Program-made: the position numbers and the translations under genes | Part shown: positions 1-9,450 of the stretch, in pieces | Numbering within the stretch: the first letter of the stretch is position 1 | Layout: the number at the start of each line of letters is the position of its first letter | The notes under the pieces: model-generated | Told to the model about the DNA's origin: nothing | The model's input: only the letters and a program-made list of their open reading frames with translations | Database searches by the model: none | Origin: Beroe ovata | Taxonomy: Eukaryota; Ctenophora; Nuda; Beroida; Beroidae | Length of the DNA: 17,474 bases | Assembly: GCA_946803715.1 (NCBI GenBank) | Contig: CAMPET010000235.1 | Coordinates: 1 to 17,474, forward strand | Direction: 5' to 3'

Positions 1-892
1 TGTAAGTTTTTTAGCACAACGCTTTAAGGGTTAAAGTTACTTACCCAATGAGTTTATTTTATCGATTTTGAATTATACTGCCAGTACTACAGTAGCTATA
101 GGTATAGTTTAAAGCTTGAATTTAAGGTGCTCCGGAAACCACGTATTATGTAATTGTATTGAGGTGGACTGGGGTAGTCGATAAGAAGTTCGACCTTCAA
201 AAGTGGGTATAGGTCTGAAAATCGAGCGACGAGCACAAGGTACATAAGTGCACGTTTTTGATGTCCAGCTTTCGAATTAATGATGTTCGAGCTAATATAT
301 GTCGCTTTCTCGCCACGCATATCGGAATATGATGTAAGGATGGCGGTAGGGTCAGGGAATCATGCCTGCTTTCAGTCTGCTCTTGAGGGTCGAACTTCTT
401 AGTTTTGTCATCCTATTTTTGAGATTGAAAGTGTTTTTACAGTGTTAATTTTACCGGTCTTATTTTCAGTATTTTACCAAGTATCAAATAACTAAATAAT
501 ACTGGTCCTATCTTTCCAATTTTATGGAGAATTTTTTATAAGAAAGTCTAGCGACGAATTCAGAAATAGTATTACAATTTTTGATTTATTTATGATACTG
601 TACTATCGAAAAGATCAAGCTTCGCTCTATCTCTTGCGTGGCTATTTTCCAAAAAATTACCAAATTCCGAAATGAACTTTTTATAGGAATATCGCTATCA
701 CCAATATGAAAATGAACGATGTTTGTCTATTTATTAATAAAAATATAATGAGTTTAGCATGAAATTGTATGCATGACTGAAATTTGAATGTGTGATAATT
801 ATTTTTTATTGCTAGTTATTGTCAAAGCCGTGAAATAATGAAATTTGTTTACTTGAACATTTATTCACTCTGACAGGTTATAGTACTATAGC
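1..892. other. Non-coding left flank, partly repeat-like
   Basis: I see no supportable gene here. A reverse-strand open stretch of 74 codons lies at 96-320 but has no recognisable domain and no splice support. An imperfect inverted repeat (182-198 with 385-401, 16 of 17 positions matching) brackets about 190 bases, and the style of 100-340 resembles dispersed repeat sequence. The part from about 400 to 892 is AT-rich and must contain the PHF5A promoter, but I see no clear TATA box. Confidence 0.5.
182..401. repeat. Inverted repeat with 17-base arms
   Basis: The arm at 182-198 (taagaagttcgaccttc) is the reverse complement of 385-401 (gagggtcgaacttctta) with a single mismatch. The spacer is 186 bases. 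It could be a fold-back or MITE-like element. I cannot see a target-site duplication that would prove this. Confidence 0.45.
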
Positions 893-1559
893 ATGGCAAA
901 GCATCATCCAGATCTGATAATGTGCAGGAAACAACCCGGAGTCGCGATAGGGAGGCTTTGTGAAAAGTGTGAGTTACCCCCTCACTCTGCTTTACTCGAG
1001 AGATCATGGCCCATATCTTAACCTTGAACTCTGATAATATTCACGCCACTTCTTTTCGTTTGCCGCTTACACTCCTATTTCTCTATCTATACTCCGTAAT
1101 CACTTCCAATTTCTTCACCCCCTCCCCTCACTTCCCCTCTCCCTACTCAACCCTCCCTCGCCCCGCCCAGCCCCCAATCCTCATCCCTCACTCCCCCCAT
1201 TCCTCCCTCCCATCCCTTCTCACTATTCCCCGTTCTAATATTCTATACACCCCACCCCCAATACAAGTCCAACACGGCTCATGTCCCCCTCACTCCCGCC
1301 AGGCGACGGACGATGCGTGATCTGTGACTCCTACGTCCGTCCCTGCTCCCTAGTCCGGATCTGTGACGAGTGCAACTACGGGTCGTACCAGGGTCGGTGT
1401 ACGATTTGTGGGGGGCCAGGGGTCTCCGATGCGTACTACTGTAAGGAATGCACGATCCAAGAGAAGGATAGAGATGGCTGCCCTAAGATTGTAAACCTGG
1501 GCAGCTCAAAGACTGATTTGTTTTACGAGAGGAAGAAGTATGGGTTTAAGAAGAGATGA
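893..1559 (+). CDS. PHD finger-like domain protein 5A (SF3b14b/Rds3), U2 snRNP SF3b subunit
   Basis: Exon 1 is 893-968 and exon 2 is 1303-1559. The donor is gtgagt at 969 and the acceptor is cgccag at 1302. The phase-1 intron splits a Cys codon. The joined product is 110 residues, the usual length of PHF5A, and is nearly invariant: it starts MAKHHPDLI, keeps the CxxC pairs (LCEKCDGRC, CVIC, CDEC, CTICGG, YYCKEC) that build the knotted three-zinc fold, and ends KKYGFKKR. In the family this protein sits in SF3b beside SF3B1, contacts the branch-point adenosine in the nucleus and is the region bound by pladienolide-type inhibitors. It faces the GTPase gene tail to tail. A coding stretch starting in the intron (near 1006) is only a pyrimidine-rich intron read-through. 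Identification is very secure. Confidence 0.98.
969..1302 (+). other. Pyrimidine-rich PHF5A intron
   Basis: The single intron is strongly C/T-rich on the coding strand from about 1110 to 1270, with repeated ccctc and ccctcac motifs, ending in a standard cag acceptor. The tract is much longer than a splice polypyrimidine tract needs to be. No embedded gene is visible. Confidence 0.8.
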
Positions 1560-1743
1560 TGAACGGGAATATCATTCGCTGTTATTTTTAATATTTATCC
1601 TATATTTTCATATTTTGGTCCACTATCATGATGCCAATTGACTAATATTGTCTGACACGTGAGTGACAGATTATTCATGTTTCATTCATTCTTGTTTGTT
1701 TCAATATCATTTGCTTTCAACCATATCGAACACTGAATAGTCT

Positions 1744-1749
1744 AATAAA
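1744..1749 (+). terminator. Candidate poly(A) signal of PHF5A
   Basis: AATAAA lies 185 bases after the PHF5A stop codon, in AT-rich sequence and before the convergent gene ends at 2027. Confidence 0.55.
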
Positions 1750-1986
1750 GCAAGGGTCATTAGAAATAAGGTGTTGAAATTCGAAGTTCAAAGTGATTGC
1801 AAAAATTTGAGAAAATTCCACTTTATTGAATAAACTCATGATATTTACTCCTCTAGAATGAAATTGGTCAAAAGAAAAGAAAACAACAAAGGTCAGTGTT
1901 CCTCATCAATCCCAGTGTCAGAAGTCATACTAAATTAGTGAATTATCTTGTCACCGATTTGGTATTCTATCGAATGTTATATATGA

Positions 1987-1992
1987 TTTATT
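1987..1992 (-). terminator. Candidate poly(A) signal of the GTPase gene
   Basis: TTTATT on the + strand reads AATAAA on the minus strand, 35 bases after the GTPase stop codon. A second copy is near 1822. The two convergent 3' ends therefore lie within about 470 bases of each other. Confidence 0.5.
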
Positions 1993-2026
1993 GATTCTAT
2001 ATCTAGCTTCCCGTTCTCTGCTGGGT

Positions 2027-3559
2027 TTATCTACCGAGAAGGAACTTTACGATCCCAAATGAGAAGTTGCTCGTCTTCTTATCTTTTCTCTTCTGATCGT
2101 GAAGAATGATCTTCACTATTTCCTCCTGAAGCTGGTCCAGGTCGAATGTTTGGCCGTCCTGGGCGGAACATTCAAGATACGCGGATGCTCCCACCTGATG
2201 AGATTCTGCTGTTACGATTTAATGTTTCTCAACATAAGCAACCTCAAACTCTAGCAGTTTCGTATTTCAAGCAGGAAAATCGAGTTTCGAAAGATGCTGT
2301 TAATAGCAAAGTGAGTCCCAAGCTGAGGAAAACTTGTGACAGGCTCGTTGCTAAGGGTAGTGTCTATATTACTCTCCTACCTTCTCTGATATTTCTATTC
2401 CCTGCTCAATGCTGACCATGTCATCTCTTGACGGATCGTCCCTCAGGTCACACTTCGTACCCACTGCTAGCATGGGCAGCCCATACTTCTTAGCCTGTGG
2501 TAAAACTATGTTATTAGTGAGGTTACCAACTGTGGTAAGAATGTGTTATTGGTGAGGTTACCAACTGTGGTAAAACTGTGTTATTGGTAGGGTTACCAAC
2601 TGTGGTAAAGCTGTTAGCTCTGTGTTATTGATGAGCTGTGGTGACTGTCAGAATTTAGATTGCTTTATTAAGTCTTGAAAACATGCCATACCATCAAACT
2701 ATTTTGTCATCCAACTTGTTTGTCATTATAATTATCCCACTAACGCCCACCTCAATGATATAGTAGGACTCCAGTTTCTTGTAGGAAGGAACATTGTTGA
2801 CTGCAAAGCAACACAGAATAAGGTCCTTGTCGTTGTAGTTTTCTGCCAGCTCGGGGGACTCACACTCGTGGTACTTGACATGAAACTCGTACGGTTCTCC
2901 CTCCACAAACGAGGTTTTCTCGTTGTTGTTGGAACCTGGCGTAGAAATAGTTAAATTAGCGTGTGGCAGAACTCAGCAGTTCCTGTCAGAAATTTATATT
3001 TATCACTATATCAGAAGTTGATTTGGTAGGGTCAAAATATGATGTAGTTTGATTAAAGTTGGATCAGGATAAATCACTAATTTGATTGTATAAAATGGTG
3101 TTGTGAAGTTCCATCAAGTCGAAAGTAATGTTCTTAGGTTCTCCCAAAGTTTATTCAAATTTAAGGTGTCAAAAACAGTCCATACTCCACTGTAGTCAAG
3201 GGTAATGGAAGTGTTTTCCGTGAATGAGCTTTAGATTAGCATCTTCCACTACAGAAGTCGTTATACATGACTGCATCATACCTATACAGTATACATGACT
3301 GCATCATACCTATACACTATACACTATACAGGTATAATAGATAGATATAGTTAATCCTCAAGTAGCACATCATATACATGCTCATTGCTCATCTACATGC
3401 TCATTGCTCATCTACATGCTCATTGCTCATCTACATGCTCATTGCTCATCCTCATGCTCATTGCTTACCGTCCTGGTTTGTGTGCATCTCAATGAATGTT
3501 GACTTGCCCGTTCCCTTATCACCAAGTATCAGGACATCAAAATGTTTAGAGTTAGTCAT
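2027..3559 (-). CDS. Atypical Ras/Rho-like small GTPase, four exons
   Basis: Exons on the minus strand are 3559-3469, 2935-2751, 2494-2381 and 2194-2027. Phases agree at every junction and give 185 residues. The start ATG has A at -3. The P-loop GDKGTGKST is at residues 13-21, a possible switch I Thr is T38, the G4 motif GTKCDLRDD is at 104-112 and the G5 motif ECSA is at 138-141, which together point to the Rho/Ras group. The G3 motif DxxGQ is absent: YHECESPE (52-59) stands in its place. The position equivalent to Ras Gly12 is Lys15. Most of the Rho insert helix is missing between G4 and G5. The C terminus has a basic run KRKDKK (165-170) and ends in FLLGR, with no CAAX prenylation box. By family knowledge, loss of Gly12 and Gln61 equivalents implies little or no GTP hydrolysis, so an always-on or non-cycling GTPase is likely. 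Exact subfamily is uncertain. Confidence 0.9.
2495..2640. repeat. 35-base tandem repeat in GTPase intron 2
   Basis: Three close copies lie at 2495-2529, 2530-2564 and 2565-2599, followed by a degenerate partial copy. Each starts ctgtggtaa and ends ggttaccaa. Read on the gene's strand, each copy ends in ttaccacag, and the copy at 2495 supplies the real 3' splice site of exon 3. Confidence 0.85.
3262..3317. repeat. 28-base direct repeat
   Basis: Two adjacent copies of a unit beginning tatacatgactgcatcata lie at 3262 and 3290, followed by a short run of tacactatacactat. It lies in intron 1 of the GTPase gene. Confidence 0.75.
3376..3468. repeat. 19-base tandem repeat abutting a 5' splice site
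   Basis: Four near-identical copies of acatgctcattgctcatct run from 3376 to 3451, and a partial diverged copy runs to 3468. The diverged copy contains, on the minus strand, the donor gtaagcaatgagcatga of GTPase exon 1, so the array is built from donor-adjacent sequence. Confidence 0.85.
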
Positions 3560-4610
3560 TGTCTACACCTGCTATTTGAGTTTAGTACATTAGAGGATCG
3601 AAATTTGTAAGGTCAAAAGATTTCTCGGAATTCAATAATAAGCTTTATTAACTCTACGTGAGGGTCTATAAGGGATTCGTACCATTCGATCCATAAGTTA
3701 TATGTACCTCCCTATAAATAGGGAAATCTACTGAATGATCTACTGAATAGAAATCTACTGAATCAACTGAATGTATTTCTTTTTCTTCATAAAAGAATCA
3801 TTTTGCCAACAGGGCGTGCCAAAAAGCAGACGCTCATGACCTGAGCTCTTTTTACCTGAGAAATGATTGATTCCTAAGTTCAAACCCAAATTCTCAGTCA
3901 TAATCCGCCAAATTTAACATTACAGAGTTTCGTGAAAAGGGGGCGCCTCTCTTACTATTTAATGTTCGTAAGAGAGAATGAAACACATGTTCGTTCTGAG
4001 TATAATTTGATTTGTGCGAGGTGCATTGTGTTTCAAAGCTAAGAAGTGAGGTGTGAAGTTCTCAATGTTACACTCATAGATGCATGTACAGCAACTCATT
4101 GAGTAGAATGTATAGTGTGTTGAGAACACGCAGAAGTGTACACTGTACAGTTATGACTTATTAATGTGCTGTACTGTGTACATTGTATAGTAAACAAGGA
4201 GCGGGAAACGTTAATTTTTTCCTATCTATGTAAGTATAATACCTACTTACATGTATGTTGACTTCTGAAATGTATACAAACCAAGAACGAAGTATAAGTG
4301 AGCGGACGAAAATGTATACTATGTGCAAAATCTATGCTGACAGGGTTTACAGTTAATTGATGGCCGGTAGCTGTTCAGTGTTCACTATGTGCAAATTTTA
4401 CATTTCCACGGTGTGCATAATGCATATTGTACATTCGCAACACACACCTACCTATAGTTATAGGAACAATAGGGATATACGAATTGCAGCTCATCCTTAC
4501 TCATAAACTTAGCGCGCACACACACAGCAATACACAGAGAAAACATCAACACGGAATGAGCTGGCTGTAGTAATGAACTATATAGATAGGCCTGCTATAA
4601 TATTATACAT

Positions 4611-4670
4611 GTGATGTGTGTGTGTCTGTGTGTGTGCGTGTGTGTGTCTGTGTGTCTGTGTGTCTGTGCG
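4611..4670. repeat. (TG)n microsatellite
   Basis: Imperfect TG repeat with interspersed tc and cg steps over about 60 bases. Confidence 0.9.
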
Positions 4671-5503
4671 AGAAAGTAATTAAACCCGGGTTATGCCTTA
4701 TTTGGAGGACAAGGAAAGATTCATTGTGTGTGTGTCAATTGCATGTCATCAATGAAACCAATTATCCTTTAATTAAATAACGTTAAATTCATTCCCCTAG
4801 CCGTGATTGTGATTGACTCTCTAGTCTTTTCATTGATTAATAAGCGCTAAGCGATGAGCAATATTCTTTATGCTGCAATAACATGCTGCATAATTTAAGA
4901 ATAAGTAATAGAAAAATAACTTATAGAATGAGTCAGCAATAGCATAACCTATACTAAGAATAAGTATATGAAACATTATGTTTGCCCAATTATCGTTGTT
5001 TGTCTCCGTTTATAAGTAATTGGAAAATAAGTAGTAGAATAACTTTCGATAGCTGTACATGTGACTGTCCAATAATTGTTTGTTATTGAGTGATACAGGG
5101 TTCATTCGCGTGGATATGCAGGACTTCCTGGAAACTACAACGTTATAAACGAAACAAGGCTGTGCAACGAGCAAGTGAGCGGGCAGCAAGCTCATTATAT
5201 CTTTGCATATAGCATGTATATTGTACACGATGTATATACATAATAAATGTACACTAATTGTATTGTGCCGTGTTATCAGGATGTCCGCACTGTACAATTC
5301 AAGATGTAGCATACAAATGATAAAGCATTGTTTTTTATTTACACTTCTGTACTGATATGGTGTAAAATGAACGTCTGTTTTAACCATTTTTCGAGGCAAA
5401 TTAGAAAAACAAAAGTCAAGAAAAACACTTTCCGAGCTGTGCTCTAACAAGAGTACATCTTTCAACAGCTTATGGTACCTACAGGTGTTGAAATTTCAAT
5501 GTT

Positions 5504-5531
5504 TGCGCGTGTGTTTGTGTGTGTTTATGTA

Positions 5532-5563
<32 letters not shown>

Positions 5564-5585
5564 TATGTGTATGCGTGTATTTCTA
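5504..5585. repeat. (TG)n microsatellite
   Basis: TG repeat broken by ta and tt steps. The purest run is at about 5532-5556. Confidence 0.9.
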
Positions 5586-5850
5586 TATGTTTGTATGATA
5601 CGGTAGTAGGACTAGACTTCTTATGACAAGGTTTTACCTACTTGTTTCTGTCGATGATACTGTTATATAATACCTACTTTAACTGTCACCTTGCTGCATT
5701 TATCATGTATTCTTCAAAATATAGTTAAGATGCACAGCTCCGATCCCAAAGGGCAGTTCCTGTGAGAGTGTGAGCGTGTAGAAAATGAACACAAGTAGTA
5801 ACCCCGATCATTGAGACTGAATGATTGAGTTAATACCTAACCCCAGTAAC

Positions 5851-5938
5851 ATCAGTAACAAGTGAAATACACCCTGTTTGAAAAAGAGGGGGGAATCAGT
5901 AACAAGTGAAATAAACCCAGTGTGAAAAAGAGGGGTGA
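5851..5938. repeat. 44-base direct repeat
   Basis: Two tandem copies start atcagtaacaagtgaaata at 5851 and 5895 and both contain gaaaaagagggg. A related fragment, agtgaaataaaccc, occurs again near 13214, which suggests a dispersed element fragment. Confidence 0.75.
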
Positions 5939-6106
5939 TCCCAATACTGAGTTTAACATGAGTAAACAAATGTTGGAACACGCCTTATAGTACTAACTGA
6001 GTACTAACTGAACAGAGATTCTCGATGAAATGTGCCAATGTGCCATGTGGCCTGCAACTATTGTATATGGGGTAACTTGATACCATAAGATGTAGTTATG
6101 TGTGAT

Positions 6107-6203
6107 ATACGTGTGCATGTGTGTCTGTGTCAGTGTTTATGTGGGTGCGTGTGTGTGTGTGAGTGTGTGNTTTAGTTTTCTTTTTAGATTCTCTTTGTGT
6201 TTT

Positions 6204-6245
<42 letters not shown>

Positions 6246-6345
6246 TCTGTGTGTGTTTGTCTGTGTGTAAGCTTGCGTGTGTGTGTGCGTGCGTTTCTGT
6301 CTGTGTGGTTTCTGCCTGTGTATTTGTCTGCGTGTGTGTATAAAG
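6107..6345. repeat. Long (TG)n microsatellite with one ambiguous base
   Basis: About 240 bases of TG-dominated sequence with one N at 6170. The purest run is about 6207-6242. Open frames across it on either strand encode only Cys-Val or Thr-His repeats and are not genes. Confidence 0.92.
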
Positions 6346-7131
6346 GCATGATATGTTCACTTCATCACACAATTTGTCACTTGGCACTTACACAGAGTCA
6401 CTTGCACAAACACCACACAAACTCCCACTAGAACTATAGCAGATTGAACACACGACTTTAGGTCATTCGTTGCTGAGAACAATCTCAATTATTCAATGAG
6501 AAGCACTGAAAGATGTATTATGAAAGCTGATACTTTGAATGTAGCCATATGAAATATAGGTTCCTCATTTCTCTTGTTCATGAAAGTATTCATGAAAAAT
6601 GTATCAACGAAAGGTGAAAAACACACCGTTATCACAAATATTATGACCCTCATGTTGTAGGAACTAGGACATCAAATCCAAATACTTTCTCCTTTTCACT
6701 CAGTCAGTTATCACTTTATCATTATGCATTTCTTGCGTTTTTCTTCCTCTCTTCATTGTGGAATCTTATTCCGTGGTCCGTCAAACTAAGTTCATCTTTC
6801 AAACATTACATCTCATAGCTTATGAGTGAGGCTAGAATTTCTAGTCTTGAATTCATATATATGCTCGCAGATCACAGTCCATAAGGCAGTGATCTGAAAG
6901 TGGCACTGTCACATTGTAAATTCATTTTTGTGGAACGCGCAAGAACAGTTTCGTACTAATACTGGCGCGAATTTAGAAATTATCTCCGCGCGCGTTCGCG
7001 CACGTACGTTCTTATAGAGGCGATAAGTTACCCTTTACTTGATCATAAACCTCTTTAGCTCTATAATGAGCTAATGGATAACTTTTTAATGCTAATTCCT
7101 ATCTTCTGATGCTTGAATGTCCCTCTTTCAG

Positions 7132-7236
7132 TCTCTTCCTAACAGAAGAATATCTCAATATAGGTGCTATGGCTGTTTTGATATCGGATGTCAAGCTGAC
7201 AATTTTGAGAGACGAATCTTACTGGGCAACACTGAG
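7132..7236 (+). other. Candidate exon, low support
   Basis: The tract ccctctttcag precedes 7132 and a good donor, gtaaga, follows 7236. One frame is open across the stretch. It contains ATG at 7169 in context gctATGg and would encode MAVLISDVKLTILRDESYWA and a few more residues, ending in phase 2. A second frame is open from 7147. CpG-rich sequence at 6985-7010 lies about 140 bases upstream and could be a promoter. I could not find a convincing next exon, so this may be chance. Confidence 0.2.
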
Positions 7237-7282
7237 GTAAGAAAACGAATTATTTTAAGCATTTGAATGTGGGTGCTAGAAG

Positions 7283-7288
7283 TTTATT
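7283..7288 (-). terminator. Candidate poly(A) signal for the globin gene
   Basis: TTTATT on the + strand reads AATAAA on the minus strand, about 280 bases beyond the globin stop. No closer canonical signal was seen. Confidence 0.3.
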
Positions 7289-7568
7289 TTTCAATTTGAA
7301 ATTAATGTTCATAAGCTTGGATAGCATTGCAGTTCATTGCTATACCAATCTGTCCATTTTGGGCCGTACTGCCGTAGCCGGTAAGCACCTTACTTGGGCG
7401 ATTCGTTACATCTTCGCTTGGAGTCTTAGACCAAGACTTCTGGTGATATTCCCACCGACATTCGACTATAACCTATGTCCTTGTGATTGGACACGTGCTT
7501 GTTATCCCACACCATGGAAAGACATTCCCAAACCTCTGAACCATCACCTCCGAAATCGTGTCACGACG

Positions 7569-9261
7569 TTACGGACCCCCTCTTAATGTCTCCAATACCA
7601 TTCCCCATCCGTATACCATTGCAGCAACGCATATCACAAGGAACACGCATCTGCTATCAAATTTTGTTACAGCAAACTCTGCCTTTCTTCGCAAGTAAGC
7701 GACTACGGATCTCCGTCTCCGGCACCCAGGGGAGATGGTGTTGCTGCTGTTGTTGCTTGTCCGGAGTAAGGGGTGAAATATCCAGAACATCATGATCTGT
7801 AGGAACTTTATCCATGTAATGTGCAACTGAAATTTGACGAATTTCAACATTCATATGGGTATAGTAGTTCAGAAGTAATCACTTTGATTCGTCGCAACAC
7901 TCTTAGATCTACAGAATATCATTACTGATTGTCACCACCTATATTGTCACCTCGTCTGTGTAGAGCGGTCCCATGTGGGACTTGACAATGTCCAGTATGA
8001 CAAGTTGCATCGGCTGAAATATATGTTATCTATAATGGTGAAGTATGCCGCTCTCTATACTTGAGAACACTACAATGTGTTATTACATCGCGTTTATCAC
8101 ACCCATTTTACCCTGCTAGTGATACATTACGACTAATCACATAATTGTAAAAGGATGCAATAATCGGACAGATTAAATTCCTACACACCTACATTCCACT
8201 TGCCTTGATGAATGTCAGCTTGATTCCGTAGGCCCGGTGTCGCTCCCCTAGGTTTCTCAGCTCATGCTTAATGCTATCAAACTCGCTAGATTTGGAGACG
8301 ATCCAAGACAACGCATTAACTATCTTGAGACTGTGCCTCTTGATGTCCAGCTATTGTAAATAGTGTGTGCAATAAACGTGTGTGAGAGTAGTAAATTTCA
8401 TTATGGAAGTATGAGATCTATCGGTATCCAAATTTTCGGGATTCCGGGAACCGGGTGTATTTTCCGCAATCCCAAATGAGGGTCTCGGGATTCCGTAATT
8501 CGGGGTTTCCGTTGTTAGGCATTTCGGGGGATATACCGATTTCAAACCCCCTCGTTCCGTTGTTTGATGCAATATCATGAGCGTAATCAACCGGGGAAAC
8601 TTCATTTCCTTGCCTGATATTGCTCACCCTTACCTCATAGTTGGAATTGTACATCCCGCTATCTTTAGCAAATGTGAACAGAGTTATGCTTGATGGTGCT
8701 TCTTTCATGAGCCTGGAGGACGGAGGTGGTAATAATACCGAGATGCCAAGCAGCAGGGAAAAGTCACTGTAAGACGAACTTTTTATGTACTTGGCAAATT
8801 GTTTCTTTTACTTGAGAAAACTACGAATTGTTTCAATTTTATCCGAATTGTGAGTCGTGACAAATCCTGAAAGTTTTCTCATTCCCCCAAGACGTCAGCT
8901 TACTTTGTGATCACGATCTGACTGTTCCTCATGACATCACTTTCTATGATATCCCACGATGCTTTGATCAGCATCACCTGAAATAAAGTGCAGTCACTGG
9001 ACGAGAATGGACACTCAGGCTGAGTGATTCAGCAACAACAACAAGTGGCAGGGAAATTGGCGATCATGTGCAAACTCCTGCAACATAAGAATTACTACGC
9101 CGCAATTCTGCAGCGATGCAGTTGTCGAACACCATGTATCAGCACGCGCGAGAACCCATCACCCTTCTATACAACGAACACACCTCTTTTTCCGACATCT
9201 TCATGTTTTTAACACGGTCAGTGTCTGAGAAGAGGTCCCAAGTGGCAGCTGTGTATTCCAT
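7569..9261 (-). CDS. Globin with a predicted C-terminal transmembrane anchor, six exons
   Basis: Minus-strand exons: 9261-9184, 8977-8904, 8766-8634, 8350-8204, 8013-7951 and 7826-7569. All phases agree, giving 250 residues. The globin fold is clear. SEKEVMLIKASW (23-34) is the A helix with its Trp. SITLFTFAK carries the CD-corner Phe. IKRH places the distal E7 His at 101, and NLGERHRAYGIK the proximal F8 His at 133. YTDELHITWIKFL is the end of GH and the H helix. The E7-F8 spacing of 32 equals that of neuroglobin and cytoglobin. After the H helix come a Ser/Asn-rich and Arg-rich linker (RRRR 201-204) and a 19-residue hydrophobic helix (225-243), with only 7 residues after it: a tail-anchor layout. 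Haem and oxygen or NO binding are inferred from the two His. Intron 4 has a GC donor. The acceptor at 9268 implies an upstream exon; 9450-9424 (MCVSRSQQS) would join in phase. Confidence 0.88.
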
Positions 9262-9423
9262 GATAAACTGAAATGACTTGAGAATAACGGTGTCAAGATC
9301 AATCTCCGTACCATGGAAATAGCATATCAATACAAGCCCTAATCCATTCTGAACACATGACCCTGCTACATAAACGCTCGCCATACATATGATATGTCTC
9401 ACTACTGTCATCCAACTACCTAC

Positions 9424-9450
9424 TGACTGCTGAGATCTAGAGACACACAT
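9424..9450 (-). other. Possible alternative first exon of the globin gene
   Basis: ATG at 9450 opens nine codons (MCVSRSQQS) ending at a good donor, gtaggt, in phase 0. This matches the phase-0 acceptor catttcag in front of 9267. It would add MCVSRSQQS plus Phe-Ile to the N terminus. The alternative is that the upstream exon is untranslated and translation starts at 9261. Confidence 0.3.

Larger units (their letters stand above)
3560..7131. other. Long gene-poor interval
   Basis: I see no supportable gene. The interval holds three (TG)n tracts, a 44-base direct repeat and CpG-rich sequence near 6960-7010. A reverse-strand open frame of 151 codons at 5010-5465 has no recognisable motif and an AT-biased composition (Ile, Tyr, Cys and Leu rich). 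A small inverted repeat (ctctcttac near 3950 with gtaagagag near 3969) is visible. Confidence 0.5.

Noticed and set aside
1006-1320. 104-codon forward open frame
   Set aside because: It lies in the pyrimidine-rich PHF5A intron and encodes a Pro/Ser/Leu low-complexity string. It is out of frame with PHF5A.
3878-3887. gttcaaaccc resembling a tRNA B box
   Set aside because: No A box at the right distance and no cloverleaf pairing could be drawn, so there is no tRNA or tRNA-derived SINE call.
6102-6431. Open frames through the TG repeat on both strands
   Set aside because: Pure microsatellite translation (Cys-Val or Thr-His repeats), and one crosses an N.
7230-7465. Minus-strand open frame with protein-like appearance below the globin stop
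   Set aside because: About 50 codons without ATG. This length is expected by chance, and no donor in the last globin exon joins it convincingly.
7263-7795. Two forward open frames of 102-107 codons
   Set aside because: They run antisense to or just past the last globin exon, contain a Cys run caused by the Gln repeat on the other strand, and have no domain.
8418-8708. 96-codon reverse open frame
   Set aside because: Its first part is true globin exon 3 (to 8634). The rest is read-through past the gtaagg donor into the intron.
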